The notes under the pieces are model-generated. The model was not told the origin of the DNA, searched no databases, and saw nothing but the letters and a program-made list of their open reading frames with translations. The position numbers and the translations under genes were made by a program. Positions 10,767 through 21,933 of a stretch of 64,000 bases of DNA are shown here, piece by piece. The stretch covers positions 34,463,505 to 34,527,504 of the forward strand of contig NC_012879.2 of the NCBI RefSeq assembly GCF_000003195.3. The letters are read 5' to 3'. Positions within the stretch are counted from its first letter, which is position 1. Every line of letters starts with the position of its first letter. The stretch is from Sorghum bicolor. Lineage: Eukaryota; Streptophyta; Magnoliopsida; Poales; Poaceae.

Positions 10767-13700
10767 TTACAACCCTCCCCCCTTACAAAAATCTCGTCCC
10801 GAGATTTGAAAGACGTACCATTTTTCGTAGAATGAGGGATAAGTTACTTGTAAATAGTCTTCCCTTTCCCAAGTGGCATCTCTCTCATTTTGACGGTTCC
10901 ACAAAACTCTAAAAAGTTTGATCACTCTCCCACGAGTAACCCGTTCCTTGACATCAAGAACTTGCATAGGCTTTTCTTCATAAGATAGGTCTGACTGCAA
11001 CTTGATATCTCTTGTTTCAACTCTCTCTTCGGGCACACGAAGACACTTCTTGAGTTGAGACACGTGGAATACAGGGAAAATAGCTCTCATTTCGGGAGGT
11101 AGTTGTACTTTGTAAGCTACCTTACCACTCTTCTCAATGATTTGGTAGGGACCCACATACCTAGGGGCAAGTTTTCTTTTAACACCAAAGCGATTTACTC
11201 CTTTCATGGGTGATACTTTTATGTACACAAAGTCACCTATTTCGAACTCGATTGGCTATCTTCTTCGGTCAGCATAGCTTTTCTGCCTAGCTTGGGCAGC
11301 TCTCATGTGTTGCTGAATGATGAGAACTTGTTTCTCAGCTTCCTTGACGAAGTCAATTCCGTAGTACCTCCTTTCACCTGGTTCGACACAGTTTAGAGGA
11401 GTTCTACATTTGCGGCCATACAAAGCTTCGAAAGGGGCCATTTGGATGCTTTCTTGATAACTATTATTGTAAGAGAATTCAGCTAACGGTAGCCATTTCT
11501 CTCATGCACCCTTGGAAGATATGACACATGCCCTCAACATATCCTCTAGAATTTGATTCACACGCTCAGTCTGACCGGAGGTTTGAGGATGATAGGCTGA
11601 ACTGCGAACCAATTTTGTACCAAGGAGTGAATGCAGATGCTCCCAAAAGCGAGCAGTGAACTGAGGGCCTCTATCAGAAATGACAGTGCGAGGCACTCCA
11701 TGCAATTTAATTATCTGAGAGAAGTACAACTCAGCATAGTCAGATGGCCGGTATGTAGAGTGTATAGTTATAAAATGAGCTGACTTGGTTAAACGGTCAA
11801 CAATCACCCATATAGAATTGTGTCCTTTTTGAGTCAGGGGAAGTCCAACAATGAAATCCATGCTGATTTCTTCCCACTTCCAACCTGGAACCGACAAGGG
11901 TTGCAATAAACCTGCAGGTTTGAGGTGAACTGCCTTCACCCTGCAGAAAGTATCACACCTAGCAACATAAGCTGCTATCTCTTTCTTCATTTTGGTCCAC
12001 CAGAAACGAGGTCTCAAGTCTTGGTACATTTTGCTACTCCCCGGATGAATGGACAACTTGGAAGAATGAGCTTCTTCTAAGATCTTGTTGCGTAGGTCAC
12101 GGTCTTTGGGTACTACTAGTCGATTGTCAAACCACAGTACACCATTCTCATCTACCCTGAAATGCTTGGTGTCTTGCTCTTGCATCTTTCTCTTGATATG
12201 AAAAATACCAGGATCAGATTTTTGGAGCTCTATGATTTGACTCTCTAATGAGCAACTGACTATAATGTTGTGCAGGACCGCAGGATGCAATAAATTGAAG
12301 CCTTCCTCTAGGAGAGGTCTAACATGTTGTTTCCAACTGAGAGCATCAGCTACAACATTGGCTTTGCCTGGATGATAGTGTACTTCTAAATTGTAGTCTT
12401 TTATCAATTCTAGCCATCTTCTTTGTCTCATATTCAGCTCGGGTTGTGTAAAGATATATTTGAGGCTCTTATGGTCAGTGTAAATGTGACAAAGATTACC
12501 CAACAGATAGTGTCTCCAGAGTTTCAATGCATGTACAACTGCTGCTAACTCTAGATCATGAGTAGGGTAGTTGGCTTCGTGTTTCCTCAGTTGCCGAGAA
12601 GCATAGGCAATAACTCGGCCTTCTTGCATAAGCACACAACCTAGGCCAGTGCCAGATGCATCACAAAAGACATCAAATGGCTTTTCAATGTCAGGTTGTG
12701 CCAAAACGAGAGCGGTGGTCAGCAAATGGCGTAGAGTGGTGAAAGCAACTTCACACTCCTCGGACCACACAAACTTCACATCTTTTTGCAGTAGCTTGGT
12801 CATAGGCTTAGCTATTTTGGAAAAGTCTGGAATGAAGCGCCGATAATAACCAGCTAGACCGAGAAAACTCCGAACCTCGTGCACTGAAGTCAGGGCCTTC
12901 CAGTCGAGAACCTCTTGCACCTTTGACGGGTCAACAGAAATACCCTCTTCGGATAAAATATGGCCTAAGAAAGGCACTTTCTTCAGCTAAAACTCACACT
13001 TGCTGAACTTGGCATAGAGCTGATGTTCTCGCAATCTAGTGAGTACAATCCGAAGGTGCTTCTCATGTTCTTGTGCATTTTCAGAATACACCAATATATC
13101 ATCGATGAACACCACCACAAACTTATCCAGTTCAGGCATGAACACCGAATTCATCAGGTACATGAAATGAGCAGGGGCATTAGTTAGACCAAAGGACATG
13201 ACTAAATACTCATACAACCCATACCTGGTAGAGAAAGCCCTTTTAGGAATGTCTTCAGGGCGGATCTTGATTTGATGATACCCACATCTCAGATCGATTT
13301 TGGAGAATACTTTGGCCTTGGCTAATTGATCAAACAGGATATCAATGCGAGGCAGTGGATACTTGTTTTTGATAGTCACGGCATTCAGCGGACGATAGTC
13401 TACACACATACGTAGAGACTTGTCCTTCTTCTTGACAAAGAGAGCCAGACAACCCCATGCAGAAGATCTAGGCCGAATAAGACCCTTCTCTAGGAGTCCT
13501 TGCAATTGCTTTTTCAACTCTGTCAATTCATTGGGTGGCATTCGATATGGCCTTCTAGAGATAGGTGCGGTACCCGGAATTAGATCAATTTTAAACTCAA
13601 TGTCCCTGTCCGGTGGGAACCTAGGCAGATCCTCTAGAAAGACATCCGGAAACTCACACACTATTGGAATCTCTGCCACAGTGAGTGGTCTAATAGCATT

Positions 13701-15188
13701 AGTAGTGTGACGAATGTCATCGCTCTTGGGAAGTTGGACCAAGAAGGCTTCTTTGCCATCAGGCTCTCGCAACATCACTACCCTCGTAGAGGTGTCTATT
13801 AGTACCCCATTATTTTTCATCCAACTCATCCCTAAAATAACATCTATGCCCAAGCCCGGAAAAATTACCAGATTTGCTGAAAAGTTACGACCCTCAATAG
13901 CAATATTCACATCCTTCACTAATTGGTTTGTGGAAATTTGGTTACCAGTAGCACTAATGCAAAATTTCCCACTATCAAGGTCAATGACATGTTGCCCATG
14001 CTTAGATGCGAATGCTTGACTCATAAATGAATGTGAAGCTCCAGAATCAAATAAGACAACTGCAGGGTGTTGATTTACATGGAACATACCAGCGGTGACA
14101 GCTTCACCCTCAGGGATTTCTTCAACAGTGGTGTAGTGCACACGACCTATACGGTTATTGCCTCCAAACGCGGCATTTCTCTTAGGATAAGGGCAATCTC
14201 TCGCCCAATGACCAACTTGCTTGCAATTGAAGCAGGGACGGTTATCAGGAGGATTCTTGGGACTTCCTTGACCCGTGGCACCTCTTGGGAGAGCAACTGT
14301 GAAGGACTTGCGAACTCCCGTCTTCACATTTGACTTTTTCTGCAGCGGTCTGTACCTTGTCACAGCATTGGGTGGGCGATAGGCCGGTTTACTTGTCACG
14401 GGAGCCTTGGATTGTGAAGCACCTGCCTCATAGGCCCTCTTGCGGTTTTTGGACGCGGCATACACAGCATTGGAGTTCTCTTGAGTCAATGCATCACTCA
14501 CAAACTCATTAAAGGTGGTACTCTTGTTACCAGCCATGTTCTTGGACAACTTGGGTCCCAACCCTCTCTTGAAACTAGCGAGCTTCTTGACTTCAGTGTC
14601 AACCATCTCAGGAGCATAGCGAGACAAATTGTTAAAAGCATGAAGATACTCAGTCAAGCTTTTAGTGCCTTGCGTCAGATTTATGAACTCAGTGTGCTTG
14701 ATAGTCATTAAGCCTTGTGGAATATAAGTGTTCCTGAAAGCAGTTGTGAACTGATCCCAGGTTACAACAGCATTGGCAGGAAAGCTGGTCCTGTAATGAC
14801 TCCACCAGACACCTGCTTTGCCCTCCAACTGGTGGGCTGCATATTCCGCCTTCAGCTCTTCGGTTAACCTTAGCAAACGGAATTTCTATTCAAGAGTGTT
14901 AAGCCACTCATCAGCTTCTAGAGGTTCAACAGCATCCTTGAACAGCGGTGGTTTTGTGTCTTGGAAATCCTTGAAACTGCTGTACTGATTTGCCTCTCCG
15001 CCTTGGCGGACATGGCGACCACCCCGGTTCTGCTGCGCCATAGTCTGCATAGCCTCATTGAGCATACGCTGGCCCTCAACAAGAGCTGCCAATAGCTCAG
15101 TAGGCGTAGGCGGGGGAGGAGGTGGTGGCGGTGGCACCTCATTGTGACCGGAGCGAGTATTGCGAGCCGTCTGCACAAGGCATACCAA
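10767..15188 (-). pseudogene. B1 gag-pol polyprotein, broken by four nonsense codons
   Basis: It has the same 4422-nt length as the intact B2 frame, with all segments in one frame and no frameshift. The stops are at 14885-14883 (Gln in B2), 12986-12984 (Trp), 11501-11499 (Trp) and 11255-11253 (Lys). Domain order is gag, CCHC knuckle near residue 319, protease DSG near 381, RT with FIDD (696-697), RNase H (D843), integrase D1111/D1172/E1208, and a chromodomain-like tail near 1406-1448. Three of the four stops are C:G to T:A transitions, consistent with decay of methylated cytosines in silenced DNA. It cannot make a full polyprotein. Confidence 0.93.
10772..10784 (-). other. Polypurine tract of B1
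   Basis: The minus strand reads AAGGGGGGAGGG just before the LTR start at 10771. It lies inside the gag-pol frame, where it encodes Lys-Gly-Gly-Gly. Confidence 0.8.
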
Positions 15189-15573
15189 GCGATTGTTTCA
15201 GGCGACAGATATAATTGTCATGAACTTCAATTGCTACCATACGGAATTTAATGAAGTAAATTCACATAATTCAAGCCGCAATAATCCATGTACAATAAGA
15301 AGATATCTGCCATGACACTTGGTTATTCTCGCGATCAATCACAGCCACAATTTCACAAAGGTTAAAGACATTGCAGAGAATTATTTAGGCTCAACATAAA
15401 ACATGGAGCATCACAAATAAGTGCATAGGGTTACATAGAGTCATTGTCACAACTTAAGGGTTTACAGGAGGGGCACCATGGCCAAATACCTAGAGTCTCA
15501 ACTAAAATTCAGATTACATGTCCATTACATAACGAGATGGAAACTGATACATGATCATAAAATCATTGCTAGG
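15189..15573 (-). other. B1 spacer between leader ORF and gag
   Basis: About 385 bp of AT-rich sequence with no open frame of note. The gag frame upstream of 15188 has no ATG near its beginning. The first codons come from TTG, and a TGTGCAG splice-acceptor-like motif lies a few codons inside the frame. Confidence 0.5.
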
Positions 15574-16496
15574 CTACATATCTTCCTCGGATTCTCCATT
15601 AGAAACGATGCCATCATCCTGATCTTCCTCGCTAGGAGCTTCTTCATGATTAAAAGGGGCTGGATGTGGAATAGGATTTATGATATTATTTAAGAGGTGG
15701 ACATCTAATTGCAGCTCAGCAATCCTAGTAATAAGCTCTTCCTCTCTTATTTCAGCATGGAAGAAGGCTCTAACTCTAGCAGCTTCTCTATTTTCAGCCA
15801 AGCGCATAGCCTCATCTCTCTCTCTAGTCATTTGCATCATGCGGGCTTGTGCTTCATTGCGCTCTCTAACTGCGTTTGCAATTTGATTGCGGCGGGCTTG
15901 CAAAGCGGTGTGATAGTTTGGACTTCAGCTTGTGCATCCATAAAAGCCTTATGGTGCTTGCGCACTCTCTTGCGCAGTTTGCGCTGCCCAACTTGTGCTT
16001 GTTGAAGCGCTAGCATGGCATCTATGTAGATGTCCTGGCGCACATAGTACAGCTTAAGTACCGCTAGCATGGCACTCATGGTAGGGCTAGAGCTATACCC
16101 TAGCAAGGTTTCTCTCAGCTCTAAAGACTCATTCCCAACGTGGGACACAAATGTGTCAGTCACACTCACTGTGGGAACGGATCCCGCTGGGCCATTTACT
16201 ATCTCATCACCATGCTCTTGGCAAATCTCTAGCAAAACCTCCAGGGCTGCTACCTGGGCACCCTCCCAAGGAGTTTGGCCATCACAGTCAACTAACCAAC
16301 CAAGCCACTGTGGGTTATTTGGACAAGGGGGAACTATAATTTGGACATCTACCCAAGGTAAGGCCCCTGCATGCTCGGCCTCGGTCCAAGTGTACTTAGG
16401 TGGTTCCTCATATCCAACTGAACTTAGCACCCTCCACTACAAAGTAGGAGTGCCAAACATGTCCAGGAAAGTCTCACTCGCGTGCGGGGCTGCCAT
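15574..16496 (-). pseudogene. B1 leader ORF upstream of gag (unknown function, degenerate)
   Basis: An ATG at 16496-16494 follows a perfect acceptor-like stretch (GGTTTTTCTACAG). The frame begins MAAPHASETFLDMFG, meets TAG at 16439-16437, and is then open for 197 codons from 16430 to 15837. It overlaps, in another frame, a 109-codon open stretch (15903-15574) rich in Arg/Glu/Ala that looks like a coiled coil with an acidic tail (PSEEDQDDG). The two frames read as one protein split by a one-base shift near 15905. B2 has the same stop and shift, so both breaks predate the tandem duplication. I do not recognise the protein family. It is neither gag nor pol. Confidence 0.55.
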
Positions 16497-17032
16497 CTGT
16501 AGAAAAACCACATTTGAGTAAGGGAGATTAATTACAAGGAGAGATAAAGAATCGTATTTTCAGAATTTAATACCCAAGTATTGCATAAAGAATTTATGAA
16601 TGATTCATGATGCATGCACGTTCCATACGTCCTTTCCATCCCTAGAAGAAAGTTCTAACGGTATAGTCGGTGGCATACATACGTGCACTCTTTATACGCA
16701 TCTACACGGTCTAAACGTTTCGTTGTTAGTGTACCTGCAGTAGATTCCATTTCAGCCCAGCCCCACAATAGTATAAATGCAGAAATGTAAAACCAATTAT
16801 CAACAATCAAGCTAGGTACTCCGATATATATTCCCGAACATATATCACAGCACGCTACCCATTTTGGATACATCCACCTATACATCAAATATGTATACCT
16901 AGCTGCACCTACTACCCACAATTAAGTACCTTCATATATACATGTGTGAAACATGTAAATATTCCAGTAACCACAGCTAACACTCCCCTAGACCGACTGT
17001 TGGACGGTCATGCTCTCACAACTCACACTTAC
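16497..17032 (-). other. Possible leader intron of B1
   Basis: On the minus strand a donor-like ACG|GTAAGTG starts at 17032 and an acceptor TTTTTCTACAG ends at 16497, directly before the leader ORF ATG. A second donor-like ATG|GTAAGC lies at 17133, in the other unit of the leader repeat. The interval has no convincing coding content. Splicing is inferred from motifs only. Confidence 0.35.
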
Positions 17033-17221
17033 CGTAGCGTAGAGGCACATAGATCCATACATTACCACTCAAGCAAGTGGCATCCATACAATTTCACGCC
17101 GTATGGACGACGAAAGAAAACAAACAAGCTTACCATGGCGTAGAGGTTTGTGATCCATTCATTACCACTTAAGTAAGCGGTATCCATATAATTACACGCC
17201 AAATGGACGACGAAAGGAGAA
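17029..17221 (-). repeat. Imperfect ~100-bp tandem repeat in the B1 leader
   Basis: Two units, 17029-17129 and 17130-17221, share GCGTAGAGG, ATTACCACT.AAG, and TGGACGACGAAAG in the same order. Each unit has a GGTAAG donor-like motif on the transcribed strand. The same pair is in B2 at 28196-28388. Confidence 0.8.
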
Positions 17222-17406
17222 ACCCCCATGTTAGTAATATTAAGCCACCTAGCAGTCCTTATATGGGCATAAAGGGCATGACCACTGGCACGGTACAAGT
17301 TATCAAAACCTTTTTAAAACAACCCTATTTATAACCTAATTTGCCAAATTAGTTTGAGAAAACCAAATTCATTTTTTTCAAATACATCTATGATGCTTAT
17401 ATGCTT

Positions 17407-17424
17407 AATCTTGCTCTGATGCCA
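17407..17424 (-). other. Primer binding site of B1 (tRNA-Met type)
   Basis: The minus strand reads TGGCATCAGAGC two bases after the 5' LTR end, one mismatch from the plant initiator tRNA-Met primer site TGGTATCAGAGC. It marks the 17427-21938 LTR as 5' LTR for B1. Confidence 0.85.
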
Positions 17425-17786
17425 GCTGTAACAGAACCGTCCAATTTATAAGAATTCAAGTGAATTAGCGACCACTGAGGCAGTCAAGCCAATGGACTTG
17501 AACCCATACAAACCCGGTAGTCCGACGAAATCTCAAAAGACCTCGATTCAACCAACATACAACCAAGATCGTACATGATCAAGCATCACCATCACAGATT
17601 ACAACATCCATCATAGAACATAGTTTTACATCACATCAGAGTTTAAAAGAGGTTATTACAACCATCGCAGTAGCGGAAAGAAAAGTAGTTTTGAAACAAC
17701 ACCAACAGTTATATTACATGCCATCTCTATGGCCAAGTCCCAACAAAAGCATAACTGAAGATAAAGAAGGTGATCACGCCCATGAT

Positions 17787-17848
17787 CTACTCATGATCCG
17801 CAGCTGGGTGATGACAGTTAGCGCAATAGCCGTGATAGACGACATCAT
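17787..17848 (-). CDS. Terminal exon-like block of the LTR ORF (middle LTR)
   Basis: 62 nt after TTACCCCTGTTGCAG, ending TAG, with one Asp-to-His change relative to the sister LTRs. The frame and stop are kept. Confidence 0.55.
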
Positions 17849-18963
17849 CTGCAACAGGGGTAAATAAAACCCTGAGTACGAGAATGTACTCAGCTAGACT
17901 TACCCGTTATAAACCAAAAATAAAGTGACACCAAGGAGTATGCAAGGCTGATCTCTGTGGACTGGTTTGACTCACCTTTCGCATAAAAGCCTTTGTTGTA
18001 AATAATTCATGTATTATATTTCAGCAGCAAGTTCATCACTTAGCAACTATCCACTAGATTAGCACCTACTCTAAGCATACACTTGAGTCTTTAAGCATTA
18101 CAATAATAACCGTATCCGGATTATCACATAGCCATCATCATTCTCATCATAACCATTAAGTTTATTTAGTGAATTCTACGTTGCCGCTGCCCAAGTCAAG
18201 TTCTCACTATCCGGGAGAGACGGCGATTCGAATCGATTCCTATCCAGCTCGAGGGGTATTCCTAACACTCACCCAAGCATACTTCATGACGGCAGCTCGG
18301 ATCACCTTTAGCACAACTCCGGACCAATTCGCGGGTCTGTACGGCGCCGCACCCCCAGGGACCGCCAATCTGCCAGGGTTAGGACTCTAACCTGACACCT
18401 CGGTCTTACGCCATTGACTCCCCGCACATCCTTGCTACCAACCGGGGTGCGCACTTGAACCGAACGGGGTATCCGGCTGGAGATGCACTCGTAGGCTTCG
18501 CGGTCAGAACGACTTATCCGGCCAACTAAGTGATAGGCATGCGTTCAACATGACACGGGTACGTACAGCGATTCGGTCCTTAAACGACACAGACGGGGAT
18601 AGATTCACACCCAAGACCTCCATGCCTTGTTGCTGCACTATCGTCATCCCGCCCGGTCTCAAGTTCATTATTAGCACATGGTTATTTCCACGATAGCAAA
18701 TATAGCCAACCGTGATAATCATCCACCTATCTCTCGCAGGTGACAGGAAATCACCCGGCTTCTACCGAGCTAAGCATAGCTAAGCAATACTTCGATCCTG
18801 GACCTACTTTGGAGAGGTATGCGGTGGACAAGGTAGTCATTATGCAGCAAGGGTGTCATATCAACGCCTACCACTTAATGCATCCATATATATAAGCATA
18901 GTCAATTGATAGCTGAACACAATTAACAAAATAGTAGGAGGCTTATAATGCTCCGGGGCTTGC

Positions 18964-19101
18964 CTTCAACGTAGGTAGAGGGACGGTGGTCAGGGCACTG
19001 CGGCAAATCCTCCTCCTCCTCAGCTCCTTGAGGTAGTTCCACTTGCTGTCCTTCCGGCTCCGGCAGCTCGAACTCCAGCACCGTTACTCCCTTGGGTACA
19101 C
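18964..19101 (-). CDS. Acidic exon-like block of the LTR ORF (middle LTR)
   Basis: 138 nt, nearly identical to the left and right LTR copies, with the CATAG acceptor and GAAG|GCAAGC donor motif conserved. Confidence 0.55.
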
Positions 19102-21933
19102 CTATGTATGCATGACAAGGAAATGAATATAGAGAATGCACATATGATGTATGATTTCATGATGAGGAGCCAAAGGAATATAAAACAAGGTATAGCATGA
19201 GCATAACTTCTAAGATTAAGTGAATCATGGATTAACAAGTAAGTGCATACTTCTTTTCTGGTAGAGAGACTAAATAGACAAGTTAAACAAGTCCTAGCTA
19301 CTCTTACCCAGTCACTGGTTTAATAGGCAAACCAACCAGTCACAAGTTCCAGCTATAACTCGAGTATCACTTAACCAGATTAAGCAAGTAAGCACTTTCT
19401 GGAAAGCTTAACAAATTGTCTACAATTTACTTTTAGACATCCCAGCATGATTCCCAACCGAAATATGCTAAGACATACAAAGTTGGCTGGCTGCTCTGGA
19501 AATTCCAGAGAGCAAGCACTTTGTAGGAGCTACTTGAAATATGCATAACTTTCAAACTACTCAACCAAATGTCATGAAATTTGGACACGAAGTAGATCAG
19601 TAAGTTAGCTACAAGTTTGTTGTAGGCAAGTTTCTCAGAAAACACAATCTTCACATAGCTCTTAATCAATTGCCATCAGCTGTACAGAAATGCTCTAGGA
19701 AAGGCAAAAATAGCTAAAATAATATTTTGCACATATTGAGAATATATCACAGGGATAAACCAATTGCACCAATAGATAGAACATATCTAAGAAACACCAG
19801 AAAACATCATGGCAAGGTCTAAAACTATTTCTATCATCACCTTTTCCATTTATTTAATTATTAAGGTGATTTAATGAACATATACTCCAATTGTTCCAAA
19901 AATCCTAAGAAAATTACAGCAAGCTACTTTTGCTTACATAAGATCACTGTAAAATTTTCAGAACATTTGCACATACACATTGTGAGGTATAAAAATAACA
20001 AGCTAGTAAAGGCATGCAAGGCATAAATGTGAAACCCTATCAAAAAGTGTCAAACAACAGATTTCAGATTTTTCCTAGCTTTGTCCACACATAAGTACAA
20101 CACTCAGCAAGTTTCACCATAAAAAGAGTTATACTTTAATTATCAAAAATACCACAAGATTCTCCTATTTAAGCAAGGATTAATTTTAACTTCCCAACCA
20201 GGCTTCCAAAAATCATGAAAAATTTATCAGAGCCCAATCATAACATAAGTAACAACTCCCAAAATTTGCATGGTCCGCAGATCAATAGGTCTCAAGATAA
20301 AATTACCCACTGAAAATCCAAGATTAATTTATATCTATTTATTTCTGCAAAAACATGGCATGTTTCATATTTTTATTAAAAACTAGAATTCTGCTGGAAC
20401 CTAGTAAAATTGGAATCACCACATTTGGATCTATAAAACTCCAGATATGAATTTTACAAAAACAGCTTTGGCTCTGCACAACAGTGAACCAGAGGGGGTG
20501 ACACAGAGAGACTGACATCCGGGACCCACGCGTCAGTGAAATGGGGACAGGAGAGATGCTCGTCGCCGGCGAAGCTCGACGACGACGAGGTCTCGGCCGG
20601 ATCTAAGGGCACCTACGTGTTCCTCTCATCAAGGCGACTCTGTTGACCTACTTTACGCGCGCTCTACTGGACTCTAGGGTGCTCGCCGTCGGGAATGGCG
20701 GAGCGGCGGCGCTGCGCGGCGATACGCCGGCGGATCCAGGCAATGGCGACGCGGTAGAGCGTCATGCCAAGCATCAGTGAACCGACGGGAAGCGATAGGA
20801 ACAAGAATGGAGGGAAATGGTGGAGCAGAGAGGCCTGGCCACGTTGCCGGTGAGCTCGAGCGGAACTCCGGCGAGGAAGAACTGCTCGGAGCTCAGCAAT
20901 GCCGCCTTACCCGTGCTCGACAGTGGCCAAGGAGGTGACGCCGAGGTAGAGGAGGCTCTGGCGAAGCTTTTGGCGGGCTGGCTTGGCCGGAGACGGCGAG
21001 AAGAGCTCGGGCGATGCGGCCGTTCCACGGCGGAGCTCGCCGAGGCGAAATGGAGAAGGGAGAGAGCACTGGAGAGGCGAAATGAGGACGGCCGGGGCTC
21101 GGGGTGGCGTCGTGGCGTCCAAGTGAAGGCGCCGGGGCTGACAGGCGGGGTCGCCGTCGACGTACGGCCGCCACGGGTCATCCACGCGTCGGCCGGCCGG
21201 CGACTGACGAAACTGAATCGCACGATTCAGCCGTCGTCGACCGTGTCTGAAGCCCAAAGTTCACCGGTGTTTTACTCTCAGCTCACTTGATGGTTTTGGC
21301 TCAAACTTGTTCCTTTGGATAGAGCTACACGAGTTCTACAACTTTGATTACAAGACCAAAGTCTAACTCGGTCTGGATTTCAAACTACAAAGCTCCCAAC
21401 AACCCTTGGTCGAAACTGCATGATCCAACACTTAGCCAAATTCGGCTAAGTATGAAATCAGCCCTGATTTTTGGCTTGTGAGCAATTTTTGGATGTGTTA
21501 TAAGCTTTTTCATAAAAAGTCATCAACATAACTTTTGTAGCTTATGAAATTCTATACAACTTTGCTTCAGGTGCCAAAGACATGCAAGGTTTCTAACATT
21601 ACTTTCATAAAACATCTTTGAAAAGAGGTCTAGGAGTCAAAACAAGCCATTCTAGGTTTAACCCTAACCTAGGGGCATTTTTGGCCAAAACCTTCAACAT
21701 GGACTTTGCTCCAAATGATATTCTAGACATGATTGAAGTATTTTGGAAGACAATGTACATTTATTTGCATTGGTTACCCCTTATAGTTACTCAATTCAAG
21801 TCACACAAGCAATTCAATCATACATGGTATACATAAGAGGACATGTGATCATGATAGATGCTTATGAATGAGCATGATGATGCTTATGTTGATGCAATGC
21901 TCATGGTTAACATGCAAGCTAACACTAGGAGTG

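Larger units (their letters stand above)
6195..10771 (-). repeat. Left (3') LTR of element B
   Basis: On the minus strand it runs from TGTAACACTCC (10771) to GGTTCTGTTACA (6195). Its length is 4577 bp including 100 Ns; without the gap inflation it matches the ~4.5 kb of the other two LTRs. It contains copies of the exon-like blocks at 7797-7934 and 6555-6616. Confidence 0.93.

Noticed and set aside
16655..16921. 88-codon open frame in the B leader, repeated at 27822-28088
   Set aside because: The two copies are near-identical by recent duplication, so equal length is not evidence. It lies in the intron-like leader and has no recognisable features.
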